This document shows, in pieces, positions 29,392 through 39,750 of a DNA stretch of 64,000 nucleotides. A program made the translations under genes and the position numbers. Position 1 is the stretch's first letter, and each line of letters opens with the position of its first letter. Source of the DNA: Leclercia sp. AS011 (GTDB lineage Bacteria; Pseudomonadota; Gammaproteobacteria; Enterobacterales; Enterobacteriaceae); NCBI RefSeq assembly GCF_037152535.1, contig NZ_JBBCMA010000001.1, positions 186,001 to 250,000 of the forward strand. The letters run 5' to 3'. The notes under the pieces were generated by a model. That model was not told where the DNA came from. It worked only from the letters and a program-made list of their open reading frames with translations, and did no database searches.

Positions 29392-31538
29392 TGGAGATGA
29401 CAACGGCGTTTACCCTCAATGTGCGTCCGGACAACGTGGCAGTGGTGACCATCGATGCGCCAGACGAAAAGATGAATACCCTGAAAGCCGAGTTTGGCGG
29501 TCAGGTCCGCGCGATCCTGAAGCAGGTGCGCGAAAACAAAACCCTGCGCGGGCTGGTGTTCATCTCGGCCAAGCCGGACAATTTTATTGCCGGGGCTGAT
29601 ATCAACATGATTGCCCGCGCCAGCAGCGCCCAGGAAGCGGAAGCGCTGGCCCGTCAGGGGCAGCAGATCATGACCGACATTCATGCCCTGCCGATCCCGG
29701 TGATTGCGGCGATCCATGGCGCCTGCCTTGGCGGCGGTCTGGAGCTGGCGCTGGCCTGCCACGGGCGAATCTGTACCGACGATAGCAAAACGGTGCTGGG
29801 CCTGCCGGAAGTGCAGCTCGGCTTGCTGCCCGGCTCGGGCGGCACCCAGCGTCTGCCGCGGCTGGTGGGCGTCAGCACGGCGCTGGAGATGATCCTCACC
29901 GGCAAACAGCTGCGTCCACGTCAGGCCCTGAAGGTCGGGCTGGTGGATGAGGTGGTTCCGCATGCCATTCTGCTGGAGGCCGCGGTGGCGCTGGCGCTGA
30001 AAGATAGACCGGCTGGTCGTCAATTACCGGTGCGCGAGCGCGTGCTGGCAGGTCCGCTGGGCCGTACGCTGCTGTTCAAAATGGTAGCGAACAAAACCGA
30101 ACAAAAAACCCACGGCAATTACCCGGCGGCAAAACGCATTCTTGAGGTTATCCATACCGGTCTGACGCAGGGCAGCAGCAGCGGCTATGCCGCAGAAGCC
30201 AAAGCCTTTGGCGAGCTGGCGATGACTCCGCAGTCCCGGGCGCTGCGCAGCCTTTTCTTTGCCACCACGGAGATGAAAAAAGATCCCGGCAGCGAGGCAG
30301 AGCCTGCGCCGCTCGACGCCATCGGCGTGCTGGGGGGCGGGCTGATGGGAGGCGGTATCGCCTTTGTGAGCGCCAGCAAAGGCAAATTACCGGTGCGGAT
30401 CAAAGACATCAATCCAAAAGGGATCAACCACGCCCTGCAGTACAGCTGGCAGCTGCTTGATAAGAAGGTCAAGCGCCGCCATATCAAAGCCAGTGAGCGC
30501 GATCGCCAGCTGGCGCTGATCTCCGGGACCACCGATTACAGCGGCTTCCGCCATCGCGACGTAGTGATTGAGGCGGTATTTGAAGATCTGGCGCTGAAGC
30601 AGCAGATGGTGGCCGAAGTGGAAACGCACTGCGCGCCGCACACCATTTTTGCCTCCAACACCTCGTCGCTGCCGATTGGCGATATTGCGGCGCAGGCGGC
30701 GCGTCCTGAACAGGTGATCGGCCTGCATTTCTTTAGTCCGGTCGAGAAAATGCCGCTGGTGGAGGTGATCCCTCACGCCAGCACCAGCCCGCAGACCGTC
30801 GCCACCATTGTAAAACTGGCAAAAATGCAGGGCAAAACGCCGGTGGTAGTGGCCGATAAAGCCGGATTCTACGTCAACCGCATCCTGGCACCCTATATCA
30901 ATGAAGCTATGCGCCTGCTGACCGAAGGGGAGAAGGTGGATCACATTGATAACGCGCTGGTGAAGTTTGGTTTCCCGGTCGGCCCGATCCAACTTTTGGA
31001 TGAGGTGGGAATCGATACCGGCACTAAAATTATACCTGTGCTGGAAAGTGCTTACGGGGAACGATTTAGCGCCCCTGCAAACATTGTTTCTGCAATTTTG
31101 AATGACGATCGCAAAGGCAGAAAAAATGGACGCGGTTTCTATCTTTACGATCCAAAAGGGCGTAAAAGCAAGAAGCAGGTAGACCCGGCAATATATGGGC
31201 TTATTAAGCCCACCGGCGAGGGTAAACTCTCTGCCACACAGTGTGCAGAACGCTGCGTGATGATGATGCTCAACGAGGCGGCGCGCTGCTTTGGTGAGCA
31301 GGTGATTAGAAACGCGCGCGACGGCGATATTGGCGCGGTGTTTGGCATTGGTTTTCCACCTTTCCTGGGTGGCCCGTTCCGCTATATGGATAGCATTGGT
31401 GCGGGTGAAGTTGTTGCGATTTTACAACGACTGGCTGTGCAATATGGGCCGCGGTTTACACCGTGTGACACATTATTGCAGATGGCGGATCAGGGGCTGC
31501 GATTTTGGCCAGCAAAGGAAACTGACCCGGTAAATTAA
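29391..31538 (+). CDS. fadJ: FadJ, fatty acid oxidation complex alpha subunit
   Basis: A 715-residue bifunctional enzyme (E. coli FadJ: 714). The N-terminal enoyl-CoA hydratase/isomerase domain (about 1-190) shows AGADINM and [17 protein letters not shown], with catalytic Glu residues in LGLPEVQLG. The C-terminal 3-hydroxyacyl-CoA dehydrogenase part (about 305-710) shows the NAD motif [23 protein letters not shown], and the [14 protein letters not shown] segment with the catalytic His. With FadI it forms the complex used for anaerobic growth on fatty acids. Under likely FadR control through the site upstream of fadI. Confidence 0.97.
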   Translation: MEMTTAFTLNVRPDNVAVVTIDAPDEKMNTLKAEFGGQVRAILKQVRENKTLRGLVFISAKPDNFIAGADINMIARASSAQEAEALARQGQQIMTDIHALPIPVIAAIHGACLGGGLELALACHGRICTDDSKTVLGLPEVQLGLLPGSGGTQRLPRLVGVSTALEMILTGKQLRPRQALKVGLVDEVVPHAILLEAAVALALKDRPAGRQLPVRERVLAGPLGRTLLFKMVANKTEQKTHGNYPAAKRILEVIHTGLTQGSSSGYAAEAKAFGELAMTPQSRALRSLFFATTEMKKDPGSEAEPAPLDAIGVLGGGLMGGGIAFVSASKGKLPVRIKDINPKGINHALQYSWQLLDKKVKRRHIKASERDRQLALISGTTDYSGFRHRDVVIEAVFEDLALKQQMVAEVETHCAPHTIFASNTSSLPIGDIAAQAARPEQVIGLHFFSPVEKMPLVEVIPHASTSPQTVATIVKLAKMQGKTPVVVADKAGFYVNRILAPYINEAMRLLTEGEKVDHIDNALVKFGFPVGPIQLLDEVGIDTGTKIIPVLESAYGERFSAPANIVSAILNDDRKGRKNGRGFYLYDPKGRKSKKQVDPAIYGLIKPTGEGKLSATQCAERCVMMMLNEAARCFGEQVIRNARDGDIGAVFGIGFPPFLGGPFRYMDSIGAGEVVAILQRLAVQYGPRFTPCDTLLQMADQGLRFWPAKETDPVN

Positions 31539-31748
31539 GGTCAAATAAGAGTAAATCCGCCGTTGAAGGGTCTGGTCCTGTCTAATTTATAAACTGACAT
31601 TGACTATACTTACGCCGTTGAGGTAAAAAACAGCGTTTCATTCAACGGATGGATCAGGCACAATGCCCGGCCATCGGGTTTTCTCCCTCGTGATGTATTC
31701 ACGCGGGGTGTTAACGCCGGTGATCCTGGTCAACAAAAGCGGTGCAAT

Positions 31749-32234
31749 ATGCAAGTTTTTATCATGCGTCACGGTGACGCGGCACTCGATGCTGCCAGTG
31801 ACTCTGTTCGTCCTCTGACGCCTTGCGGCTGTGACGAGTCCCGTCAAATGGCAACCTGGCTGAAAGGGCAAAAAGTGGATATTGAACGTGTCCTCGTCAG
31901 CCCGTTCCTGCGTGCTGAACAGACACTGGAAGTGGTAGGGGAGTGTATGAACCTGCCTGCCGGCGTCGATGTTCTGCCCGAGCTTACCCCCTGTGGCGAT
32001 GTGGGGCTGGTCAGTGGCTATCTCCAGGCCCTGAGCAATGAAGGCGTTGCCTCTGCGCTGGTGATTTCCCATCTGCCGCTAGTCGGCTACCTGGTGTCCG
32101 AACTCTGCCCGGGTGAAACCCCGCCGATGTTCAGTACCTCTGCCATTGCCAACGTTACCCTCGATGAAAAGGGCGTCGGCGTGTTCAACTGGCAAATGAG
32201 TCCCTGCAATCTGAAGATGGCGAAAGCTATCTGA
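31749..32234 (+). CDS. sixA: SixA, phosphohistidine phosphatase
   Basis: A 161-residue cytoplasmic histidine phosphatase (RHG family). The phosphate-accepting His8 is in MQVFIMRHGDA, Arg in LVSPFLRAEQT and the second His in LVISHLPLVGYL. E. coli SixA removes phosphate from the HPt domain of ArcB and from the nitrogen phosphotransferase protein NPr. It stands alone, with 210 bases of A+T-rich space after fadJ that likely hold its promoter. A hairpin follows and separates it from the converging smrB. Confidence 0.96.
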   Translation: MQVFIMRHGDAALDAASDSVRPLTPCGCDESRQMATWLKGQKVDIERVLVSPFLRAEQTLEVVGECMNLPAGVDVLPELTPCGDVGLVSGYLQALSNEGVASALVISHLPLVGYLVSELCPGETPPMFSTSAIANVTLDEKGVGVFNWQMSPCNLKMAKAI

Positions 32235-32247
32235 CGTAAAGCCCATC

Positions 32248-32275
32248 CAGGCGGGTAGCCTCAGCCACCCGCCTG
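32248..32275. terminator. hairpin between sixA and smrB
   Basis: CAGGCGGGT pairs with ACCCGCCTG around a short loop with extra pairs. It lies between two converging genes and probably ends both transcripts, though the T-run is short. Confidence 0.6.
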
Positions 32276-32279
32276 CCTG

Positions 32280-32831
32280 TCAGGGCAGCTCAGGCGGTTG
32301 CCACTCTTCTACTTCAATCAGCACCAGCAAGGCGGCATCACCGCCGTACTCTTTCGGTGCCTGATGAAAAGCCATCACGTGCGGATGCTGGGCAAGCCAC
32401 AACGGGGTTTGCTGCTTGAGGATATGCTTTCCGTGGCCGTGCATCACGCAGGCGCAGAACAGATGTTCCCGGCGGCAGGCCGCAATCAGCGCGCCCAGCT
32501 CCTGTTTGGCCTGCATCTGGGTTAACCCGTGCAGATCGAGAAACAGCTCCGGCGAATAATCTCCCCGACGTAATTTTTTCAGCTCGAAATGGCTGACGTC
32601 CGCGCGCACATATTTTACCGCGCCCTCGGTGTTCAGCAGCGGCTGAAACTCATCGGAAAAATAGTGGCTGGCATCGGCCTGCTCCTGAATCAGCCGTTTT
32701 ACCGGCACTTCACTCACTTTTTTGCGTAACGGAGGGTGGACGATGGTGTCCTGCTTGATTTTACGCGTGCCGGTCATCAGCTGACGAAACAGCGTTTGAT
32801 CCTCCTCGCTCAGCGATGTTTTCTTTTTCAT
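32280..32831 (-). CDS. smrB: SmrB, ribosome-collision endonuclease
   Basis: A 183-residue Smr-domain protein, the length of E. coli SmrB (YfcN). The C-terminal Smr domain (about 95-175) has the motifs [10 protein letters not shown] and MHGHGKHIL typical of the family, and the N-terminal extension carries the charged segment that docks on ribosomes. SmrB binds collided ribosomes and cuts the mRNA between them so that tmRNA can rescue the stalled ribosome. The gene is transcribed divergently from prmB. Confidence 0.95.
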   Translation of the reverse strand: MKKKTSLSEEDQTLFRQLMTGTRKIKQDTIVHPPLRKKVSEVPVKRLIQEQADASHYFSDEFQPLLNTEGAVKYVRADVSHFELKKLRRGDYSPELFLDLHGLTQMQAKQELGALIAACRREHLFCACVMHGHGKHILKQQTPLWLAQHPHVMAFHQAPKEYGGDAALLVLIEVEEWQPPELP

Positions 32832-32988
32832 GGGTCCGTCTCATCTCTTATTTCCGACAGTGTACCTGACTCGCCGCACGGCAAAACGCATTTTTTACCC
32901 GCAAGGCGTTAGCGACAGTGCTGATTTATCGCCGTCTTCGTGGCACACTAGCCGCCGAAAATTTAGCGAGCATGCCCTGGAGAATATA

Positions 32989-33921
32989 ATGGATAAAATT
33001 TTTGTCGATGAAGCGGTGAATGAGCTGCAAACCATTCAGGACATGTTGCGTTGGGCGGTCAGCCGTTTCAGCGCGGCCAATATCTGGTACGGTCACGGCA
33101 CCGATAACCCGTGGGACGAAGCGGTGCAGCTGGTCCTGCCGTCCCTCTATCTGCCGCTGGATATCCCGGAAGACATGCGCTCTGCGCGTCTGACCTCCAG
33201 CGAGAAACACCGCATCGTTGAGCGCGTGATCCGCCGCGTTAACGAGCGTATCCCGGTGGCCTACCTCACCAATAAAGCCTGGTTCTGCGGCCATGAGTTC
33301 TTCGTTGATGAACGCGTGCTGGTGCCGCGCTCGCCGATCGGGGAACTGATCAATAACCACTTCGCCGGTCTGATTGACCATCAGCCGGAGCACATTCTGG
33401 ACATGTGTACCGGCAGCGCCTGCATCGCCATTGCCTGTGCCTACTCGTTCCCGGATGCGGAAGTGGACGCGGTCGACATCTCCCCGGATGCGCTGGCGGT
33501 AGCGGAACACAATATTGAAGAGCACGGCCTGATCCATCACGTAACGCCGATCCGCTCCGATCTGTTCCGCGATCTGCCGAAAGTGCAGTACGACCTGATC
33601 GTTACCAATCCGCCGTACGTTGATGCAGAAGATATGTCCGATCTGCCGAACGAGTATCGCCACGAACCTGAATTGGGTCTGGCCTCCGGCTCTGACGGTC
33701 TGAAGCTCACCCGTCGCATCCTCGCCTGCGCCCCGGATTATCTGACCGATGACGGCATTCTGATTTGTGAAGTGGGTAACAGCATGGTACATCTGATGGA
33801 GCAATATCCGGATGTGCCGTTCACCTGGCTTGAGTTCGACAACGGTGGCGACGGCGTCTTCATGCTGACCAAAGCGCAGCTTCTCGCCGCGCGCGAGCAC
33901 TTCAGCATCTACAAAGATTAA
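32989..33921 (+). CDS. prmB: PrmB, ribosomal protein L3 glutamine methyltransferase
   Basis: A 310-residue SAM-dependent N5-glutamine methyltransferase, equal in length to E. coli PrmB. Visible motifs are [16 protein letters not shown] (SAM binding) and [11 protein letters not shown] (NPPY catalytic motif that holds the glutamine amide). It modifies Gln in ribosomal protein L3 and is needed for normal 50S assembly. The ATG at 32989 has TGGAGA upstream; the frame is open 53 codons further up without homology. It is followed by a clear hairpin and then aroC. Confidence 0.96.
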   Translation: MDKIFVDEAVNELQTIQDMLRWAVSRFSAANIWYGHGTDNPWDEAVQLVLPSLYLPLDIPEDMRSARLTSSEKHRIVERVIRRVNERIPVAYLTNKAWFCGHEFFVDERVLVPRSPIGELINNHFAGLIDHQPEHILDMCTGSACIAIACAYSFPDAEVDAVDISPDALAVAEHNIEEHGLIHHVTPIRSDLFRDLPKVQYDLIVTNPPYVDAEDMSDLPNEYRHEPELGLASGSDGLKLTRRILACAPDYLTDDGILICEVGNSMVHLMEQYPDVPFTWLEFDNGGDGVFMLTKAQLLAAREHFSIYKD

Positions 33922-33925
33922 TCCA

Positions 33926-33945
33926 ACGGGCTTCGGCCCGTTTCA
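33926..33945 (+). terminator. terminator after prmB
   Basis: ACGGGC-TTCG-GCCCGT, a stable UUCG tetraloop hairpin, four bases after the prmB stop and followed by TTCA. Confidence 0.65.
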
Positions 33946-33997
33946 CATTGCGCAAACACAGAAAGCTCAAACACAGAACAACGAAAACGGAGCCGTG

Positions 33998-35083
33998 ATG
34001 GCAGGAAACAGTATTGGACAATTATTCCGCGTGACCACCTTTGGTGAGTCGCATGGTCTGGCGCTGGGTTGCATCGTTGATGGCGTACCGCCAGGCATCG
34101 AACTGACTGAAGCCGATTTACAACACGATCTCGACAGACGCCGCCCGGGGACATCGCGCTACACCACCCAGCGTCGCGAGCCGGATCAGGTCAAAATCCT
34201 GTCAGGCGTCTTTGAAGGACGCACCACCGGCACCAGTATTGGCCTGCTGATTGAGAATACCGATCAGCGTTCACAGGACTACGGCGCCATCAAGGACGTG
34301 TTCCGTCCGGGTCATGCCGACTATACCTACGAACAAAAATACGGCTTCCGCGACTATCGCGGCGGCGGACGCTCCTCCGCCCGTGAAACCGCCATGCGCG
34401 TCGCCGCTGGCGCTATCGCCAAAAAATACCTGGCGCAGAAATTTGGCATCGTTATTCGCGGCTGTCTGACCCAGATGGGCGATATTCCGCTGGCGATCGC
34501 TGACTGGGATCAGGTTGAGCAGAACCCGTTCTTCTGCGCGGATGCCTCAAAGCTGGAGGCGCTGGACGAACTGATGCGCGGCCTGAAGAAAGAGGGCGAC
34601 TCCATCGGGGCCAAAGTCACGGTGGTGGCTGATGGCGTCCCGCCGGGCTGGGGTGAGCCGGTCTTTGACCGTCTCGACGCCGACATCGCCCATGCGATGA
34701 TGAGCATCAACGCGGTGAAAGGGGTCGAGATTGGCGACGGTTTTGACGTGGTAGCCCTGCGCGGCAGCCAGAACCGGGATGAAATTACCAAAGAGGGCTT
34801 CCAGAGCAACCACGCGGGCGGCGTGCTCGGCGGGATCAGCAGCGGGCAGCAGATTGTCACCCATATTGCGCTGAAACCGACCTCCAGCATTACCGTGCCG
34901 GGGCGTACCCTGAACCGTGCGGGCGAAGAAGTCGAAATGATCACCAAAGGACGTCACGATCCCTGCGTCGGGATCCGCGCGGTGCCGATCGCAGAAGCGA
35001 TGCTGGCGATCGTGCTGATGGATCACTTCCTGCGCCAGCGTGCGCAGAATGCGGATGTGACGACCCCACTTCCACGCTGGTAA
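33998..35083 (+). CDS. aroC: AroC, chorismate synthase
   Basis: A 361-residue chorismate synthase, the length of the E. coli enzyme. It uses reduced FMN to convert EPSP to chorismate, the last step of the shikimate pathway. Family signatures are present: [18 protein letters not shown] near the N-terminus, [14 protein letters not shown] and [13 protein letters not shown] in the middle, and [16 protein letters not shown] near the end. I start at the ATG at 33998, which matches the E. coli N-terminus MAGN; a GTG directly upstream is unlikely. mepA starts right after the stop. Confidence 0.97.
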   Translation: MAGNSIGQLFRVTTFGESHGLALGCIVDGVPPGIELTEADLQHDLDRRRPGTSRYTTQRREPDQVKILSGVFEGRTTGTSIGLLIENTDQRSQDYGAIKDVFRPGHADYTYEQKYGFRDYRGGGRSSARETAMRVAAGAIAKKYLAQKFGIVIRGCLTQMGDIPLAIADWDQVEQNPFFCADASKLEALDELMRGLKKEGDSIGAKVTVVADGVPPGWGEPVFDRLDADIAHAMMSINAVKGVEIGDGFDVVALRGSQNRDEITKEGFQSNHAGGVLGGISSGQQIVTHIALKPTSSITVPGRTLNRAGEEVEMITKGRHDPCVGIRAVPIAEAMLAIVLMDHFLRQRAQNADVTTPLPRW

Positions 35084-35085
35084 CC

Positions 35086-35907
35086 ATGAAAAAAACCGCA
35101 ATTGCTCTGCTGGCGCTGCTGGCCAGCGGGGCCTCGCTGGCGGCAACGCCGTGGCAGAAAATCACCCAACCGGTCGCGGGTAGCGCCCAGTCGATTGGCG
35201 CGTTTTCCAATGGTTGTATCGTCGGTGCCCAGGCGCTGCCGCTGCAGTCCGACACCTGGCAGGTGATGCGCACCGATCAGCGCCGCTACTTCGGCCACCC
35301 GGATCTGGTGCTGTTTATCCAGCGGCTGGGCAATCAGGTGCATAACCTGGGGCTGGGCACGATGCTGATTGGCGATATGGGGATGCCGGCAGGCGGACGC
35401 TTCAACGGCGGCCACGCCAGTCATCAGACCGGGCTGGACGTCGATATTTTCCTCCAGCTGCCGAAAACGCGCTGGACATCTTCCCAACTGCTGAAGCCGC
35501 AGGCGCTCGATCTGGTCGCCAGCGATGGCAAGCGCGTAGTGCCGTCGCTCTGGTCGCAGGACGTCTCCAGCATGATCAAACTGGCGGCGAAAGATAACGA
35601 GGTGACGCGCATCTTCGTGAATCCGGCCATCAAGCAGCAGCTCTGCCAGGATGCCGGTACCGACCGCGACTGGCTGCGCAAAGTGCGGCCCTGGTTCCAG
35701 CATCGCGCGCACATGCACGTGCGCCTGCGCTGCCCGGCGAACAGCCTCGAGTGTGAAGATCAACCGTTACCGCCGCCAGGCGATGGCTGCGGCGCGGAAT
35801 TACAAAGCTGGTTTGAGCCAGCGAAACCTGGACCTAAGCCTGAGAAGAAGACACCGCCTCCGTTGCCGCCTTCCTGCCAGGCGCTACTGGATGAACATGC
35901 CCTGTGA
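35086..35907 (+). CDS. mepA: MepA, penicillin-insensitive murein endopeptidase
   Basis: A 273-residue periplasmic LAS-type metallopeptidase (E. coli: 274). The signal peptide ([19 protein letters not shown]) is cleaved at about residue 19. The zinc ligands are in [15 protein letters not shown] and HRAHMHVRL. It cuts D-Ala-meso-DAP cross-links in peptidoglycan. The C-terminus is Pro- and Lys-rich with conserved Cys. It begins two bases after aroC, and its TGA overlaps the yfcA ATG, so aroC-mepA-yfcA-epmC-yfcL form one operon. Confidence 0.96.
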   Translation: MKKTAIALLALLASGASLAATPWQKITQPVAGSAQSIGAFSNGCIVGAQALPLQSDTWQVMRTDQRRYFGHPDLVLFIQRLGNQVHNLGLGTMLIGDMGMPAGGRFNGGHASHQTGLDVDIFLQLPKTRWTSSQLLKPQALDLVASDGKRVVPSLWSQDVSSMIKLAAKDNEVTRIFVNPAIKQQLCQDAGTDRDWLRKVRPWFQHRAHMHVRLRCPANSLECEDQPLPPPGDGCGAELQSWFEPAKPGPKPEKKTPPPLPPSCQALLDEHAL

Positions 35908-36716
35908 TGGACCAATTTACTGAGTTGTTTATGGTGTCGCCGCTGCTGCTGGCGGCGCTGTTTTTTATCGCCATGCTGGCCGGATTTATTGATGCTCTGG
36001 CCGGTGGCGGCGGATTGCTGACCGTTCCGGCGCTGCTGGCGGCAGGGATGAGCCCGGCCCAGGCGCTGGCCACCAACAAGCTGCAGGCCTGCGGTGGGTC
36101 ATTATCCGCGTCCATCTACTTTATTCGCCGCAAGGTGGTGAGCCTGGCCGATCAGAAGCTCAATATTCTGATGACCTTTATCGGCTCAACCAGCGGCGCG
36201 CTGCTGGTTCAGCACGTGCAGTCCGATATTTTGCGCCAGATTTTGCCGATCCTTGTCATCTGTATTGGTCTCTACTTTTTGCTGATGCCAAAGCTCGGGG
36301 AAGAGGATCGTCAGCGCCGCCTGCACGGTCTGCCGTTTGCCCTCGTCGCTGGCGGCTGCGTCGGCTTCTATGACGGCTTTTTCGGCCCCGGTGCCGGGTC
36401 GTTTTACGCCCTGGCCTTTGTCACCCTGGCCGGGTTTAATCTCGCCAAATCCACCGCTCACGCCAAGGTACTGAATGCCACCTCGAATCTGGGCGGCCTG
36501 CTGCTGTTTATCATCGGCGGGAAGGTGATCTGGGCGACCGGCTTTGTGATGATGGCCGGACAATTTCTGGGCGCACGGGTTGGATCGCGCCTGGTGTTAA
36601 GTAAAGGGCAACAGCTCATCCGTCCGATGATTGTCATTGTTTCGGCCGTCATGAGTGCCAAACTTCTTTATGACAGCCACGGACAGGAGATCCTCCACTG
36701 GTTGGGGATGAACTAA
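35907..36716 (+). CDS. yfcA: YfcA, TSUP-family membrane transporter
   Basis: A 269-residue inner-membrane protein of the TSUP (DUF81/TauE-like) family, the length of E. coli YfcA. About eight membrane segments are visible, and the internal family repeats appear as GFIDALAGGGGLLTVPALL and GFYDGFFGPGAGSFYALAF. Family members export or import sulfur-containing or organic anions; the substrate here is not known. The ATG at 35907 overlaps the mepA stop (TGATG) and is preferred over the GTG at 35904. Its TAA overlaps the epmC ATG. Confidence 0.93.
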   Translation: MDQFTELFMVSPLLLAALFFIAMLAGFIDALAGGGGLLTVPALLAAGMSPAQALATNKLQACGGSLSASIYFIRRKVVSLADQKLNILMTFIGSTSGALLVQHVQSDILRQILPILVICIGLYFLLMPKLGEEDRQRRLHGLPFALVAGGCVGFYDGFFGPGAGSFYALAFVTLAGFNLAKSTAHAKVLNATSNLGGLLLFIIGGKVIWATGFVMMAGQFLGARVGSRLVLSKGQQLIRPMIVIVSAVMSAKLLYDSHGQEILHWLGMN

Positions 36717-37261
36717 TGAACAGTACGCATAAGTATGAACAGCTGATCGCCATTTTCGACGGCTGTTTTGCCGATGATTTTAATACCCGTCTGATTAAAG
36801 GCGACGACGAACCGATCTATCTTCCTGCAGATGCTGAGATTCCGTATAACCGGATCGTCTTCGCGCACGGCTTTTATGCCAGCGGTTTGCATGAGATATC
36901 GCACTGGTGCATTGCCGGAAAAGCGCGTCGCGAGCTGGTGGACTTTGGCTACTGGTACTGCCCGGACGGGCGTGACGCGGCGACCCAGGGGCAGTTTGAA
37001 GATGTGGAAGTGAAACCCCAGGCGCTGGAGTGGCTGTTCTGCGTGGCGGCAGGATTTCCGTTCAACGTCAGCTGCGACAACCTCGAAGGCGACTTCGAGC
37101 CAGACCGTATTGTCTTCCAGCGCCGCGTTCACGCGCAGGTGATGGAGTATCTTGAGAAAGGCATCCCGGAACGTCCGGCGCGCCTGATCAAGGCTTTACA
37201 GAATTATTACCACACGCCGGAGATCACGGCGGAATGCTTCCCGTGGCCGGAAGATTTATAA
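36716..37261 (+). CDS. epmC: EpmC, elongation factor P hydroxylase
   Basis: A 181-residue protein matching E. coli EpmC (YfcM, 182). It hydroxylates the beta-lysylated lysine of translation factor EF-P after EpmA and EpmB have acted. The conserved segment HGFYASGLHEISHWCIAGKARR includes the His-Glu-x-x-His-like metal site, and YWYCPDGRDA follows. The start overlaps the yfcA stop (TAATG), so translation is coupled; yfcL follows 13 bases after the stop. Confidence 0.95.
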   Translation: MNSTHKYEQLIAIFDGCFADDFNTRLIKGDDEPIYLPADAEIPYNRIVFAHGFYASGLHEISHWCIAGKARRELVDFGYWYCPDGRDAATQGQFEDVEVKPQALEWLFCVAAGFPFNVSCDNLEGDFEPDRIVFQRRVHAQVMEYLEKGIPERPARLIKALQNYYHTPEITAECFPWPEDL

Positions 37262-37274
37262 CTGAGGAAAGAAG

Positions 37275-37553
37275 ATGATCGCAGAATTTGAATCACGCAT
37301 TCTGGCGTTAATTGATGACATGGTAGAACACGCCAGTGACGATGAGCTGTTCGCCAGCGGTTATCTGCGTGGACACCTGACGCTGGCCGTCGCCGAGCTG
37401 GAAGCCGGGGACGACCATTCGCCGCAAGCGGTACACACAGAAGTGTCCCGCAGTCTGGAAAAAGCCATTCTGGCGGGCGAACTCTCCCCGCGCGACCAGT
37501 CGCTCGTGCTGGGGATGTGGGAGACGCTGTTTCAGAAAGCCAGCCTGAACTGA
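37275..37553 (+). CDS. yfcL: YfcL family protein
   Basis: A 92-residue acidic helical protein matching E. coli YfcL in length and place. GAGGAAAG lies just before the ATG. There is no signal peptide or recognisable catalytic motif. It is the last gene of the aroC-mepA-yfcA-epmC-yfcL operon and is followed by a REP element. The function is not known. Confidence 0.9.
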   Translation: MIAEFESRILALIDDMVEHASDDELFASGYLRGHLTLAVAELEAGDDHSPQAVHTEVSRSLEKAILAGELSPRDQSLVLGMWETLFQKASLN

Positions 37554-37562
37554 TCGGGCATC

Positions 37563-37593
37563 GCCCGGTGGCGCGACGCTTACCGGGCCTACG
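37563..37593. repeat. REP palindrome overlapping the mnmC stop
   Basis: GCCCGGTGGCG...CTTACCGGGCCTACG is a REP (PU-type) unit, seen again at 42221 and 57465. It lies between the converging yfcL and mnmC, and its right end contains the mnmC stop codon. Confidence 0.85.
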
Positions 37594-39592
37594 CTTTTAC
37601 CATCTTCCCCTTCAACAACTTCCTCACCCATAACCGGTTCGGATTCAGGGCCGCCAGCGTATGTGCATCCAGCGGGATCGGCTCATGGCTCATCTGCGCG
37701 GCAAGCACTTCTGCGGTCAGCGGTGCGGTACAGAGTCCGCGTGAACCCAGCCCGCCCAGCATAAACAGATTGCGGAATTCCGGGGCACTCACTGCCTGAT
37801 CCTTGTTGTTGGCTAAATCCTGATACGCCACCAGGGTGGCCTCATAGTCCGGGACCGCCCCGGTCATCGGCAGATGATCCCGGGTGGCGCAGCGAATACC
37901 GTTGCGCGCCTCGCCGGCGCTAATGTCAACCTCACGCGCCCATGCCGCCTGGGGTAAACAGTCGATCAACCGCTGGCGGTTATGCTGCTGATCCCCGTCG
38001 CTGTACTGCGGCTCCGTCTGCCCACGGTGATAGCTTGCCCCGATACAGTGCTGGCCGTTGGCCGGGTTTTGCGGGGTCAGATACCCGTCGTAGCACAGCA
38101 CCTGGCGCAGCTGGCTTAGCTGCGGTGCTGCCGGGATATGGCTTACCTGGCCGCCCACCGGATAAACCGGCAGCGGGGCGGTCTGGCTGAACTGGTTGAT
38201 GCCGTGCCCGTTCGCCAGCACCACGCTGCCGTGCCGGGCATGCTCGCCCTCCGCGAAGTGCAGCGTCCAGTGCGCGTCGCTCTGCTCGAGGGAGGTCACC
38301 CTGCGGCCGTAGTGCACCTGCAGGCCAAGGGCTTGCGCCTGGGCAATTACCGCCGCGGTAAGCTGGGCCGGGCACAGCCAGCCGCCGAGCGGATACTGGA
38401 TCCCGCCGCAGCCGGTTGGCACCCCAATGCTCTCTTCCACCTGGTGGGCATCGACCGCCACCGCGATCTGCTCGGGCAGGCCCAGAGCGAGCATATGGTT
38501 AATTTTCTGCTGGCTCTTCTCATCCCAGCCAAGCTGGGTCACGCCGCACCAGGCGTGATCAAAGGCGACCGGCAGGGCATCGTACAGGCGACGGGCGAAG
38601 GTAAAAGCCGTCGGGAAAAACTGGCTCAGCGCCGCATCATGCGCGCTCAACAGGGGGTAAAGCGCCCCCTGACGATTGCCGGAGGCACCGGTGGCCGGGG
38701 CGTCGTCAGCACAGTAGAGCGCCACCTGCCAGCCGCGGCGCAGCAGCGCCAGCGACAGCAGAGCGCTGGCGATCCCGCCGCCCACCACGGCGGTTTCTCG
38801 CCCGTCGCTGGCGCTGCGGGCAAACCACGGCGTGCGGGCAGGGGTGGGGCGATCCTGCTCCATCACCCCGACGAGCATTTCGCGCTTGCGGCCAAAGCCT
38901 TTGGTTTTTTTCATGGTGAAGCCCGCTTCCTGCAGGCCGCGACGGACAAATCCGGCGCAGGTGAAGGTGGCAAGCGTCGCCCCAGGCCGTGCAAGGCGGG
39001 CCATCGCGGCAAACAGCGTCGGGCTCCACATGTCCGGGTTTTTGGCGGGAGCAAAGCCGTCGAGGAACCAGGCGTCAACCTGCTGGTTGAGCGAATCGTC
39101 CAGTCTGTCAGTGAGGTCGTTGATGTCTCCCAGCCAGATATCGAGAGTGACGCGCCCGTCGTCCAGCAGCAGACGATGGCAGCCCGCGATGGGCAGCGGC
39201 CACTGGGCCTGAAGCTGCTCTGCCCAGGGGGCTAATTCCGGCCAGCGCTGATGCGCCAGGCGCAGGTCGTCGGCGGCCAGCGGGAATTTCTCAAAACTGA
39301 TGAAATGTAACCTTTGCAGCGTAGCCTCAGGGTGAGCCACCCGGAAGCGATCGAACGCCTGCCAGAGGGTAAGGAAATTCAACCCGGTGCCAAATCCACT
39401 CTCCGCCACCACGAACAGATCGCGGGGATGCGCCGGAAAACGGGCATTCAGCTGGTTTCCGTCGAGGAAAACATAACGTGTCTCTTCCAGTCCGTTATCA
39501 TTAGAGAAGTAGACATCATCAAAATCTCGGGAAACAGGTGTACCCTCAGCGTTGAATTCGAGGTTGGCAGGTTGTATGGCGTTTTGTTTCAC
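37589..39592 (-). CDS. mnmC: MnmC, bifunctional tRNA 5-methylaminomethyl-2-thiouridine enzyme
   Basis: A 667-residue fusion (E. coli 668). The N-terminal domain (about 1-240) is the SAM-dependent methyltransferase, with [19 protein letters not shown] and [15 protein letters not shown]. The C-terminal domain (about 265-665) is the FAD oxidoreductase, with [20 protein letters not shown] and [13 protein letters not shown]. Together they turn cmnm5s2U into mnm5s2U at the tRNA wobble position. The start is a GTG at 39592 ([13 protein letters not shown] aligned to E. coli [13 protein letters not shown]). The gene is divergent from fabB and ends inside a REP unit. Confidence 0.95.
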   Translation of the reverse strand: MKQNAIQPANLEFNAEGTPVSRDFDDVYFSNDNGLEETRYVFLDGNQLNARFPAHPRDLFVVAESGFGTGLNFLTLWQAFDRFRVAHPEATLQRLHFISFEKFPLAADDLRLAHQRWPELAPWAEQLQAQWPLPIAGCHRLLLDDGRVTLDIWLGDINDLTDRLDDSLNQQVDAWFLDGFAPAKNPDMWSPTLFAAMARLARPGATLATFTCAGFVRRGLQEAGFTMKKTKGFGRKREMLVGVMEQDRPTPARTPWFARSASDGRETAVVGGGIASALLSLALLRRGWQVALYCADDAPATGASGNRQGALYPLLSAHDAALSQFFPTAFTFARRLYDALPVAFDHAWCGVTQLGWDEKSQQKINHMLALGLPEQIAVAVDAHQVEESIGVPTGCGGIQYPLGGWLCPAQLTAAVIAQAQALGLQVHYGRRVTSLEQSDAHWTLHFAEGEHARHGSVVLANGHGINQFSQTAPLPVYPVGGQVSHIPAAPQLSQLRQVLCYDGYLTPQNPANGQHCIGASYHRGQTEPQYSDGDQQHNRQRLIDCLPQAAWAREVDISAGEARNGIRCATRDHLPMTGAVPDYEATLVAYQDLANNKDQAVSAPEFRNLFMLGGLGSRGLCTAPLTAEVLAAQMSHEPIPLDAHTLAALNPNRLWVRKLLKGKMVKA

Positions 39593-39670
39593 GTAAGTTA
39601 CTCGTCTGACAGGCTGTGCCGCGATCTTAACGATGTGCGTCTGATGGTGCAAATTTCCGCAGAAATTGGC

Positions 39671-39703
39671 TGATCGGACTTGTTCGGCGTACAAGTGTAC
39701 GCT
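39671..39703 (+). promoter_or_regulatory. FadR and FabR sites of fabB
   Basis: GGCGTACAAGTGTACGCT (39686-39703) closely fits the FabR palindrome AGCGTACAnGTGTACGCT. Directly left of it, TGATCGGACTTGTTC (39671-39685) matches the known FadR activator site of E. coli fabB. So fabB should be activated by FadR and repressed by FabR. Confidence 0.8.
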
Positions 39704-39750
39704 ATTGTGCGACTCGAAACTTAAAATAGTGCGACTTACAGAGGTATTGA

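Noticed and set aside
32926..33900. 324-codon minus-strand frame opposite prmB
   Set aside because: Shadow of prmB, which has complete family motifs on the plus strand.
33995..33997. GTG start for aroC one codon upstream
   Set aside because: The following ATG gives the family N-terminus MAGN and the exact E. coli length.
38138..39235. 365-codon plus-strand frame opposite mnmC
   Set aside because: Shadow of the mnmC coding region; no domain or ribosome site.
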